A program made the translations under genes and the position numbers. Shown here one piece after another: positions 56,773 through 64,000 of a stretch of DNA of 64,000 nucleotides. The stretch's first letter is position 1; each line of letters opens with the position of its first letter. Origin of the DNA: Brucella daejeonensis. GTDB lineage: Bacteria; Pseudomonadota; Alphaproteobacteria; Rhizobiales; Rhizobiaceae. The notes beneath the pieces were generated by a model that had not been told where the DNA came from, did not search any database, and worked only from the letters and a program-made list of their open reading frames with translations. The stretch covers positions 124,001-188,000 of the forward strand of contig NZ_JACIJG010000008.1 of NCBI RefSeq assembly GCF_014199265.1, given 5' to 3'.

Positions 56773-57855
56773 ATGTTGATGTTTCTCACCTTCTTCGCCG
56801 AACATATGACACCGCTCAATGTGTTCCGCTACATCACTTTCCGCACGGGCGGCGCGATGATTACATCGGCGTTGATCGTGTTTCTGTTCGGCCCGGCGAT
56901 CATCAATTCGCTGCGTATGCGGCAGGGGAAAGGCCAGCCGATCCGCGCCGACGGTCCGCAGACTCATTTCAAGAAGGCCGGCACGCCCACCATGGGCGGT
57001 CTCATGATCATGACCGGCATTCTTGCCTCGTGCCTGCTGTGGGCCAACCTCTCCAGCGTCTATGTCTGGGTTGTGCTTCTGGTTACGGTGGGTTTTGGCG
57101 CTATCGGCTTCTACGATGACTATCTGAAAGTGACGAAGCAGTCCGACAAGGGGTTTTCGGGCAAGGCGCGTCTCGGCATCGAATTCCTGATCGCAGCAAT
57201 CGCGGCCTTCACCATCATGCGGGCAGGGCAGGAGCCGTTCTCATCCTCGCTGACTTTCCCCTTCGCCAAGCAGTTTGTCATCAATCTCAGCTGGTTTTTC
57301 ATTCCGGTCGCAGCCTTTGTCATGGTTGGCGCGGGCAATGCCGTAAACCTGACCGACGGTCTCGACGGGCTGGCCATCGTGCCGGTCATGGTGGCTGCCG
57401 CCTCTTTCGGCTTCATCGCCTATCTGTCCGGTAACGCGATCTTCGCCGATTATCTGCAGATTCACTTTGTGCCGGGCACAGGCGAACTGGCCGTCGTCCT
57501 GGGCGCGGTCATCGGGGCGGGCCTTGGCTTCCTGTGGTTCAACGCGCCGCCTGCCGCCATTTTCATGGGCGATACCGGTTCGCTGGCGCTCGGCGGAATG
57601 CTCGGCACGGTAGCCGTCGCCACCAAGCACGAGATCGTACTGGCCATCATCGGCGGTCTGTTCGTCGTGGAAGCACTTTCGGTCATCATTCAGGTCGGTT
57701 CGTTCAAGCTCACCGGCAAGCGCGTGTTCCTGATGGCCCCCATTCATCACCATTTCGAAAAGAAGGGCTGGACCGAGAGCCAGGTCGTGATCCGTTTCTG
57801 GATCGTTGCGATCATTCTCGCAATGATCGGCCTTTCCACATTGAAACTCAGATAG
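56773..57855 (+). CDS. mraY: Phospho-MurNAc-pentapeptide translocase
   Basis: MraY transfers phospho-MurNAc-pentapeptide to undecaprenyl phosphate, making lipid I. The 360-residue integral membrane enzyme has about ten helices. [35 protein letters not shown] (aspartate-rich), [17 protein letters not shown] and [15 protein letters not shown] are catalytic-site motifs, and [19 protein letters not shown] is the conserved HHH loop. It begins [20 protein letters not shown] as in other alphaproteobacteria. Confidence 0.97.
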   Translation: MLMFLTFFAEHMTPLNVFRYITFRTGGAMITSALIVFLFGPAIINSLRMRQGKGQPIRADGPQTHFKKAGTPTMGGLMIMTGILASCLLWANLSSVYVWVVLLVTVGFGAIGFYDDYLKVTKQSDKGFSGKARLGIEFLIAAIAAFTIMRAGQEPFSSSLTFPFAKQFVINLSWFFIPVAAFVMVGAGNAVNLTDGLDGLAIVPVMVAAASFGFIAYLSGNAIFADYLQIHFVPGTGELAVVLGAVIGAGLGFLWFNAPPAAIFMGDTGSLALGGMLGTVAVATKHEIVLAIIGGLFVVEALSVIIQVGSFKLTGKRVFLMAPIHHHFEKKGWTESQVVIRFWIVAIILAMIGLSTLKLR

Positions 57856-57867
57856 CAGGCACAGCGA

Positions 57868-59271
57868 ATGATCCCGATCACTGCCCTTAAAGGTAAGACA
57901 ATCGCCCTCTTCGGATTGGGCGGGTCGGGCATTGCCACCGCAAAGGCCATCGTTGCAGGTGGGGCGAAGATCATTGCCTGGGACGATAATCCCGACAGTG
58001 TGGCTCGCGCGCAAAGCGCGGGTATCGCCACAGGCGATCTGCGGCAGGCCGACTGGTCGGAGATCGGTAGCTTCGTGCTTTCTCCCGGCGTTCCGCTGAC
58101 CCATCCCAAGCCGCATTGGACGGTGGAACTGGCGCGTGCCGCCGGTGTCGAGATCGTGGGCGATGTGGAACTGTTCGTTCGCGAGCGCAGCATGACTGCG
58201 CCCGATTGCCCGTTCATCGCCATCACGGGCACAAACGGCAAGTCGACCACCACGGCGCTCATCGCCCATATCATCAAGGCATCGGGCCGCGACATGCAGC
58301 TTGGCGGCAATATCGGTACTGCCATCCTTACGCTGGAGCCGCCGCGCGCTGACCGCTTCTATGTGGTTGAATGCTCATCCTATCAGATCGATCTGGCGCC
58401 GTCGCTCAATCCTTCGGCCGGCATTCTTCTGAACCTGACGCCCGACCATCTCGATCGCCATGGCTCGATGGAAAACTATGCCGCCATAAAGGAACGGCTG
58501 GTGGCTGCAAGCAGGACGGCAATTGTCGGCGTCGATGACGCTCACTGCGAAGCCATTGCAGACCGGCTGCATCGCGACGGTGTTCATGTCGCGCGGATTT
58601 CCAAGGAAAAACGTCTCGACAGGGGGTATTTCGCCGAAGGTGCGAAGCTGTTCTGGGCGCATGAGGAGGGGATTGACGAAATCGCCTCGCTGGATGGGAT
58701 CGGCTCGCTGCGCGGGAGCCATAATGCGCAAAACGCGCTTGCAGCAATCGTGGCTTGCCTGTCGGTCGGCCTGAGCCTTGAAGAAATTCACGCGGGGTTG
58801 AAAAGCTTTCCCGGCCTTGCCCATCGCATGGAACAGGTGGGGCGTCGCGGCAAGGTTCTCTTCGTCAACGATTCGAAGGCCACCAATGCGGAAGCGACCG
58901 CGCCCGCCCTGTCTTCGTTCCCAGGAAACATCTACTGGATCGCGGGCGGTGTGCCGAAAGTGGGCGGGATCGCTTCGCTGGCAGGTTTCTTTCCGCGTAT
59001 CGCGAAAGCCTATCTGATTGGTGAAGCCGCCGCGCAGTTTGCGGCGACGCTCGGCGACGCGGTGTCGTTCGAGATTTCCGACACGCTGGCCGTAGCAACC
59101 GAACATGCGGCGCGCGATGCCGGCAACGATGCCGCGCCGGAGCCGGTGGTGCTGCTGTCGCCTGCCTGCGCGAGCTTCGACCAATTCCAGAATTTCGAAA
59201 AACGCGGCGATGCGTTCCGCAGCGCTGTTCTGTCGCTTCCGGGCGTCGAGCCGATAGGAGGGAAAAGCTGA
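57868..59271 (+). CDS. murD: UDP-MurNAc-L-alanine:D-glutamate ligase
   Basis: MurD adds D-glutamate to UDP-MurNAc-Ala. The 467-residue protein has [20 protein letters not shown] in the UDP-binding N-domain, [18 protein letters not shown] as ATP loop, and [20 protein letters not shown] and [20 protein letters not shown] later. It starts 12 nt after mraY, and its stop overlaps the ftsW start by one base (TGATG). Confidence 0.97.
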   Translation: MIPITALKGKTIALFGLGGSGIATAKAIVAGGAKIIAWDDNPDSVARAQSAGIATGDLRQADWSEIGSFVLSPGVPLTHPKPHWTVELARAAGVEIVGDVELFVRERSMTAPDCPFIAITGTNGKSTTTALIAHIIKASGRDMQLGGNIGTAILTLEPPRADRFYVVECSSYQIDLAPSLNPSAGILLNLTPDHLDRHGSMENYAAIKERLVAASRTAIVGVDDAHCEAIADRLHRDGVHVARISKEKRLDRGYFAEGAKLFWAHEEGIDEIASLDGIGSLRGSHNAQNALAAIVACLSVGLSLEEIHAGLKSFPGLAHRMEQVGRRGKVLFVNDSKATNAEATAPALSSFPGNIYWIAGGVPKVGGIASLAGFFPRIAKAYLIGEAAAQFAATLGDAVSFEISDTLAVATEHAARDAGNDAAPEPVVLLSPACASFDQFQNFEKRGDAFRSAVLSLPGVEPIGGKS

Positions 59272-60431
59272 TGGTAAGCCGTGCCGATCGCGGTCCTGTC
59301 GCCAACTGGTGGTGGACGATAGACCGCTTCTTCCTCGCCGCATGTCTGGCCCTGATGGGGCTTGGCATTCTTTTGTCCTTTGCGGCCAGCCCCGCCGTGG
59401 CGTCGCGCATCGGCCTCGACAGTTTCCATTTCGTCGAACGCCAGATCGTCTTCATGGTCCCCGCGGTCCTGGTGATGGTCGGCGTATCCTTCTTTTCGCC
59501 CCGGCAAATCCGGCGATTTGCGTTGATATTGCTCGGCGTCTCCATGGTATTGATGGTCGCCGCACTGTTCTTCGGCATCGAGGTCAAGGGCGCGCGGCGC
59601 TGGGTCAGCCTGGCAGGAATTTCCATTCAGCCATCGGAATTCATGAAGCCTGCTTTCGTGGTTGTGTGTGCGTGGCTTTTTTCGGAGCGTGAACGCGGCA
59701 GTGAAATGCCCGGCAATTTTCTCGCGATGCTACTGTTCGGAACCGTTGCGGCCCTGCTCGTTCTCCAGCCCGATCTTGGTCAGACCATGCTGACTACGGG
59801 AACCTGGGGCGCGATGTTCTTTCTTGCCGGTCTGCCGATGTTCTGGATTCTCGTGCTCGGCGGTCTTGCGGTGTGCGGCGGCGTTTCAGCCTACTTCATG
59901 TTCGATCACGTTGCCGGTCGTATCAACCGCTTCCTGACCGGTGAGGGCGACACATTTCAGGTCGATGCGGGCCGCGAAGCGATCCTGCGCGGCGGCTGGT
60001 TCGGACAGGGGCCGGGCGAAGGTACGGTCAAGCGGATCATCCCCGACAGCCATACGGACTTCATCTTTTCCGTAGCTGCCGAGGAATACGGGATCATTCT
60101 CTGTATCGTCATCATGCTGCTATTTGCCTTCATCGTCGTGCGCGGGCTTTCCATTGCGCTGAAGGAGCGCGATGCATTCACACGCCTTGCCGTGTCGGGC
60201 ATCGTGATCCTGTTCGGCTTCCAGTCGATCATCAATATGGCGGTGAATCTCCACCTGATGCCTGCCAAGGGCATGACGCTGCCATTCATTTCCTATGGCG
60301 GTTCCTCGCTCGTGGCCATTGCAATCACGATGGGCATTCTGCTGGCGCTGACACGCCGCCGCCCGGAAGCGCGCATGACCCATACGTTGGGAATGGGCAC
60401 GGAAATGGGCAAACGTATTCCTGCGCTGTGA
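59271..60431 (+). CDS. ftsW: Septal peptidoglycan polymerase FtsW
   Basis: FtsW is the SEDS-family glycosyltransferase that polymerises septal peptidoglycan with FtsI. The 386-residue protein has ten helices. [40 protein letters not shown]-like [32 protein letters not shown] and [15 protein letters not shown] are SEDS signatures; the Asp in PDSHTDF is a conserved region. It overlaps murD by one base and precedes murG by a few bases. Confidence 0.97.
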   Translation: MVSRADRGPVANWWWTIDRFFLAACLALMGLGILLSFAASPAVASRIGLDSFHFVERQIVFMVPAVLVMVGVSFFSPRQIRRFALILLGVSMVLMVAALFFGIEVKGARRWVSLAGISIQPSEFMKPAFVVVCAWLFSERERGSEMPGNFLAMLLFGTVAALLVLQPDLGQTMLTTGTWGAMFFLAGLPMFWILVLGGLAVCGGVSAYFMFDHVAGRINRFLTGEGDTFQVDAGREAILRGGWFGQGPGEGTVKRIIPDSHTDFIFSVAAEEYGIILCIVIMLLFAFIVVRGLSIALKERDAFTRLAVSGIVILFGFQSIINMAVNLHLMPAKGMTLPFISYGGSSLVAIAITMGILLALTRRRPEARMTHTLGMGTEMGKRIPAL

Positions 60432-60438
60432 GGGGTTG

Positions 60439-61578
60439 ATGGGCAATCTGGCTAATCGGGGCGTAATCGTACTGGCCGCCGGTGGAACGGGCGGTCATCT
60501 GTTCCCGGCAGAAGCGCTGGCGCATGAATTGCAGGTGCGTGGCTGGGACGTGCATCTGGCCACCGATGCGCGCGCGCAGCGTTTTGCAGGGGCTTTCGCG
60601 CCAGATCATGTGCATGTGATCCGCTCGGCAACGATTGCGGGCCGCAACCCGATAGCGCTTTTGAAGACTTTCTGGTCGCTGTGGCAGGGCAATCTCGATT
60701 CCCGCAAATTGTTCCGTCGGCTGAAACCGAAACTCGTCGCGGGTTTTGGCGGTTATCCGACACTGCCGCCGCTCTATGCCGCGAGCAATATGCATATCCC
60801 GACCATGGTTCACGAGCAGAATGCCGTCATGGGCCGGGCCAACAAAGGACTTGCCGCGCGGGTGAAGGCGATCGCGGGCGGCTTTCTGCCTGAAACAGGC
60901 GGAGCTTATCCCGAAAAGACGGTGACAACCGGCAATCCGGTGCGCCCGCCGGTGCTGGAGGCTGCGAGCGCACCCTATAGCCCTGCGAAACCGGATGAGC
61001 GTTTCCGCCTGTTGGTTTTCGGCGGCAGTCAGGGCGCGCAGTTCTTTTCGGCTGCCATTCCCGCTGCCGTGGCTCTATTGCCGGAAAAGGAACGCGCCCG
61101 GCTGTTGATCACGCAGCAGGCGCGCAAGGAAGATGAAGCCGCCGTGCGCGAGGCTTATGAAAATCTCGGAGTTCCCGCCGATGTGGCTCCGTTCTTCAAC
61201 GACATGCCCGCACGCATGGCCGATGCGCATTTCGTGATTTCGCGCTCCGGCGCGTCAACGGTTTCGGAAATTACCGTAATTGGCCGTCCGGCCATTCTGG
61301 TGCCGTTTCCCCATGCGCTGGATCACGACCAGGCGGCCAATGCAGCGGCGCTCGCCGCTGCGGGTGGCGGAGAAGTGGTGCGTCAGGCCGATCTTTCGCC
61401 CGAAAAACTGGCTCAGATATTGCAGGCGGCCATGAATGAGCCGGAACGGCTCGAAAAACAGGCGAAAGCTGCAAAAAGCGTCGGTAAGCCGGATGCAGCG
61501 CGGTTGCTTGCCGATCTGGCAGAGGCTATTGCATCCGCCAAAACCGTCCAGGAATTCAAAGAAGGAAACCGGCCATGA
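60439..61578 (+). CDS. murG: Lipid II synthase MurG (UDP-GlcNAc transferase)
   Basis: MurG adds GlcNAc to lipid I on the cytoplasmic membrane face. It has 379 residues from the ATG at 60439; the codon before it is an in-frame [23 protein letters not shown] is the donor/acceptor glycine loop, and [46 protein letters not shown] and [20 protein letters not shown] follow. Its stop overlaps the murC start by 4 nt. Confidence 0.97.
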   Translation: MGNLANRGVIVLAAGGTGGHLFPAEALAHELQVRGWDVHLATDARAQRFAGAFAPDHVHVIRSATIAGRNPIALLKTFWSLWQGNLDSRKLFRRLKPKLVAGFGGYPTLPPLYAASNMHIPTMVHEQNAVMGRANKGLAARVKAIAGGFLPETGGAYPEKTVTTGNPVRPPVLEAASAPYSPAKPDERFRLLVFGGSQGAQFFSAAIPAAVALLPEKERARLLITQQARKEDEAAVREAYENLGVPADVAPFFNDMPARMADAHFVISRSGASTVSEITVIGRPAILVPFPHALDHDQAANAAALAAAGGGEVVRQADLSPEKLAQILQAAMNEPERLEKQAKAAKSVGKPDAARLLADLAEAIASAKTVQEFKEGNRP

Positions 61579-62981
61579 AAATGCCGCTGAACATCGGGCT
61601 TGTCCATTTTATTGGAATTGGCGGCATCGGCATGAGTGGTATCGCCGAGGCGCTGCATAGTCTGGGCTATAAGGTTCAGGGTTCCGATCAGTCGGATAGC
61701 GCCAATGTCCAGCGCCTGCGCGACAAGGGTATCGAGGTTTTTGTCGGCCACAAGGCAGAGAATCTTGGCGACGCCGAGGTGATCGTCGTCTCTACGGCCA
61801 TCAAGAAGACCAATCCTGAATTTGTCGCGGCCCGTGAAAAACTCCTGCCCATCGTGCGTCGCGCTGAAATGCTGGCCGAACTGATGCGTTTCCGTCGCGC
61901 GGTCGCCATTGGCGGCACACATGGCAAGACGACGACCACCTCCATGGTGGCAGCGTTGCTCGACGCCGGTCATCTCGATCCGACCGTCATCAATGGCGGC
62001 ATCATCAATGCCTATGGCACCAACGCCCGCATGGGCGATGGCGACTGGATGGTGGTGGAAGCCGACGAAAGCGACGGAACCTTCCTGAAACTGCCCGCCG
62101 ACATTGCGGTCGTTACTAATATCGATCCTGAACATCTCGACCATTATGGCAGCTTCGACAACGTTCGTGCTGCGTTTGCGCAATTTGTGGAGAACGTGCC
62201 GTTTTACGGTTTCGGTGTGATGTGTCTCGATCACCCGGAAGTGCAGGCGCTGGTCGGCCGAATCGAGGATCGTCGCATCGTCACTTATGGCCAGAACCCG
62301 CAGGCGGACGTGCGCTTCATCAACCATCGCATGGAAGGGGCTACAAGCCTGTTCGACGTGGTGATCCGCTCACGCAAGGGCGAGACGACGGAAATCAGGG
62401 ATATGCGTCTGCCCATGCCGGGCCAGCACAATGTTTCCAATGCGACGGCGGCTATCGCCGTCGCCCATGAGCTTGGCATCTCCGACGACGATATCCGTCG
62501 CGGTCTCGGAGCTTTCGGCGGCGTCAAGCGCCGCTTTACCCATACCGGTTCGTGGAACGGCGTCGAGGTGTTCGACGATTACGGCCATCATCCGGTGGAA
62601 ATCCGCGCTGTGCTCAAAGCCGCGCGCGAGGCCACAAAAGGCCGTGTGGTCGCCATCGTGCAGCCGCATCGCTACACGCGTCTGGCGAGCCTGTTCGATG
62701 AATTTGCCGCATGTTTCAACGATGCCGATACGGTGATTGTCACGCCGGTCTATACGGCGGGCGAAGATCCTATCGAAGGCGTCAATTCCGAAGCACTTGT
62801 CTCACGCATAAAGACTGCGGGACATCGCGATGCACGCTATGCTGCCGGGGCGGAACTGCTTGCGCCTCTGGTCAGCTCGATTGCCGAACCCGGCGATTTC
62901 GTCGTCTGTCTCGGTGCGGGCAATATTACGCAGTGGGCCTATGCCTTGCCAAAGGAACTGGCGGAACAGGGTAAGAAATAA
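61575..62981 (+). CDS. murC: UDP-MurNAc:L-alanine ligase
   Basis: MurC adds the first amino acid, L-alanine, to UDP-MurNAc. The 468-residue protein has [20 protein letters not shown] in the N-domain, [20 protein letters not shown] as ATP loop, [35 protein letters not shown] and [19 protein letters not shown]. It overlaps murG by 4 nt and murB by one base, so the order of translation is tightly coupled. Confidence 0.97.
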   Translation: MKMPLNIGLVHFIGIGGIGMSGIAEALHSLGYKVQGSDQSDSANVQRLRDKGIEVFVGHKAENLGDAEVIVVSTAIKKTNPEFVAAREKLLPIVRRAEMLAELMRFRRAVAIGGTHGKTTTTSMVAALLDAGHLDPTVINGGIINAYGTNARMGDGDWMVVEADESDGTFLKLPADIAVVTNIDPEHLDHYGSFDNVRAAFAQFVENVPFYGFGVMCLDHPEVQALVGRIEDRRIVTYGQNPQADVRFINHRMEGATSLFDVVIRSRKGETTEIRDMRLPMPGQHNVSNATAAIAVAHELGISDDDIRRGLGAFGGVKRRFTHTGSWNGVEVFDDYGHHPVEIRAVLKAAREATKGRVVAIVQPHRYTRLASLFDEFAACFNDADTVIVTPVYTAGEDPIEGVNSEALVSRIKTAGHRDARYAAGAELLAPLVSSIAEPGDFVVCLGAGNITQWAYALPKELAEQGKK

Positions 62982-63949
62982 TGATGGAAAGCGGCGAGGC
63001 GCTTCTGAAGAAGCTCGATGGCAGGCTGTCGGGCCTGCGCGGGCGGCTGACGCCCGATGCGGGCATGGACAAGATCACCTGGTTTCGCGCTGGCGGACCG
63101 GCGCAGGTGCTTTTCCAGCCAGCTGACGAGGAAGACCTCTCCGCATTCCTGAATGCCGTGCCGGAGGATATACCGCTCCTCGTGGTCGGTATCGGTTCCA
63201 ATCTGCTTGTACGTGATGGCGGTGTGCCCGGCTTCGTGATCCGGCTTTCGGCAAAGGGCTTTGGCGAAGTCGAACAGGTTTCCGAGACGCGGTTGCGTGC
63301 AGGCGCGGCGACGCCTGACAAGCGTGTGGCCGCGGCGGCGCTGGAAGCGGAGCTGGCCGGGTTTCATTTCTACCACGGCATTCCCGGCGGCATTGGCGGC
63401 GCGCTGCGGATGAATGCGGGCGCAAACGGCGTGGAAACGCGTGAGCGTGTGGTGGAAATTCGCGCTCTCGACCGCAAGGGCGAAGTGCATGTGCTTTCCA
63501 ATGCGGATATGGGCTATGCCTATCGTCACTCGTCCGCGTCGCCCGATCTGATCTTTACCTCGGTGCTGTTCGAGGGCGTGCCGGGCGAGCGTGAAGCCAT
63601 CAAGCGGGCCATGGACGAGGTTCAGCATCATCGTGAGACGGTTCAGCCTGTGCGCGAGAAGACCGGAGGCTCGACCTTCAAGAATCCCGAAGGTACATCC
63701 GCCTGGAAGGAAATCGACAAGGCTGGTTGTCGTGGCCTGCGTGTTGGCGGCGCGCAGATGTCGGAGATGCATTGCAATTTCATGATCAATACCGGGACTG
63801 CGACCGGACACGATCTGGAAACGTTGGGCGAGACTGTTCGCGCAAAGGTTTTCGAAAATTCGGGCATTCGTCTCCATTGGGAGATCAAGCGTCTCGGTTT
63901 GTTCCGCGACGGAGAACCTGTCGAAGAGTTTCTCGGAAAATCCCAATAA
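62981..63949 (+). CDS. murB: UDP-N-acetylenolpyruvoylglucosamine reductase
   Basis: MurB is the FAD enzyme that reduces enolpyruvyl-UDP-GlcNAc to UDP-MurNAc. It has 322 residues. [40 protein letters not shown] and [20 protein letters not shown] are the FAD-binding parts. [10 protein letters not shown] carries the conserved active-site Ser region, and [20 protein letters not shown] is near the end. The ATG at 62981 overlaps the murC TAA by one base; another ATG follows directly. Confidence 0.97.
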   Translation: MMESGEALLKKLDGRLSGLRGRLTPDAGMDKITWFRAGGPAQVLFQPADEEDLSAFLNAVPEDIPLLVVGIGSNLLVRDGGVPGFVIRLSAKGFGEVEQVSETRLRAGAATPDKRVAAAALEAELAGFHFYHGIPGGIGGALRMNAGANGVETRERVVEIRALDRKGEVHVLSNADMGYAYRHSSASPDLIFTSVLFEGVPGEREAIKRAMDEVQHHRETVQPVREKTGGSTFKNPEGTSAWKEIDKAGCRGLRVGGAQMSEMHCNFMINTGTATGHDLETLGETVRAKVFENSGIRLHWEIKRLGLFRDGEPVEEFLGKSQ

Positions 63950-63967
63950 AAAATTGGCTGGATTTCT

Positions 63968-63989
63968 GCCTGAAATTTCGGGCTTTTTT
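63968..63989 (+). terminator. Possible terminator after murB
   Basis: GCCTGAAA / TTTCGGGC forms a stem with one G-T pair and almost no loop, followed by six T. It may be weak, and the dcw transcript could continue beyond the window. Confidence 0.5.
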
Positions 63990-64000
63990 GACTCCGTGAG

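Overview
The window is core chromosome of an alphaproteobacterium in the Brucellaceae, most likely the Ochrobactrum branch of Brucella (B. anthropi/B. intermedia type). The reasons are the BP26/OMP28 periplasmic antigen gene, the small palindromic intergenic repeats typical of Brucella and Ochrobactrum, the DGTS betaine-lipid genes btaAB, a Mur-type manganese box in front of mntH, and alphaproteobacterial forms of CarB, RpoD and the dcw cluster. The species is an inference. The IS711 copy expected next to bp26 in classical Brucella is not present.

Layout. 1-9.3 kb: carB (cut by the left edge) and carA on the minus strand, separated by 5.7 kb holding a membrane LytTR regulator, a DUF2306 membrane protein, an acyltransferase, a YpfJ-type zinc metallopeptidase and a TetA-like MFS transporter. 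9.8-17.3 kb: yqeY, a Na/Pi cotransporter-PhoU protein, dnaG, rpoD and hlyU. 17.3-25.6 kb: small conserved and exported proteins, bp26, a CAU tRNA (probably Ile2), an IalB-like protein, an outer-membrane protein, a TerC/DUF475 membrane protein, pncA and a PhnA-like protein. 25.6-32.7 kb: a glycine-betaine monooxygenase pair (gbcAB-like), a lyxose/mannose-type isomerase with ugd, a LAB_N protein with a GT2 glycosyltransferase, and a monoacylglycerol-lipase-like hydrolase. 33.2-38.9 kb: ettA, tam, an ArsR-methyltransferase fusion regulator translationally coupled to metF, and a 28-residue membrane miniprotein. 39.2-48.7 kb: an AEC transporter, several peptidoglycan hydrolases (MltB-like, GH25, AmpD-like, SLT), btaAB behind a Pho box, two small lipoproteins, a TerB-DnaJ protein and the RNase P RNA gene. 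48.8-64 kb: mntH, then the division and cell-wall operon rsmH-ftsL-ftsI-murE-murF-mraY-murD-ftsW-murG-murC-murB, tightly packed with several 1-4 nt overlaps.

The genes fit together as housekeeping modules: carbamoyl-phosphate synthesis, the primase/sigma-70 macromolecular-synthesis block, one-carbon/methionine metabolism under a SAM- or SAH-binding regulator, membrane-lipid remodelling under phosphate control, manganese uptake under metal control, and peptidoglycan synthesis and turnover.

No prophage, insertion sequence, CRISPR array or defence island is visible. The most unusual material is between genes. There are at least four families of palindromic or inverted-repeat elements. Several sit directly on 3' gene ends and supply stop codons or C-terminal codons, and one appears to have written the last residues of two convergent proteins. 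There is also an octanucleotide tandem repeat upstream of mntH and rsmH. I did not find a convincing new multi-gene system.
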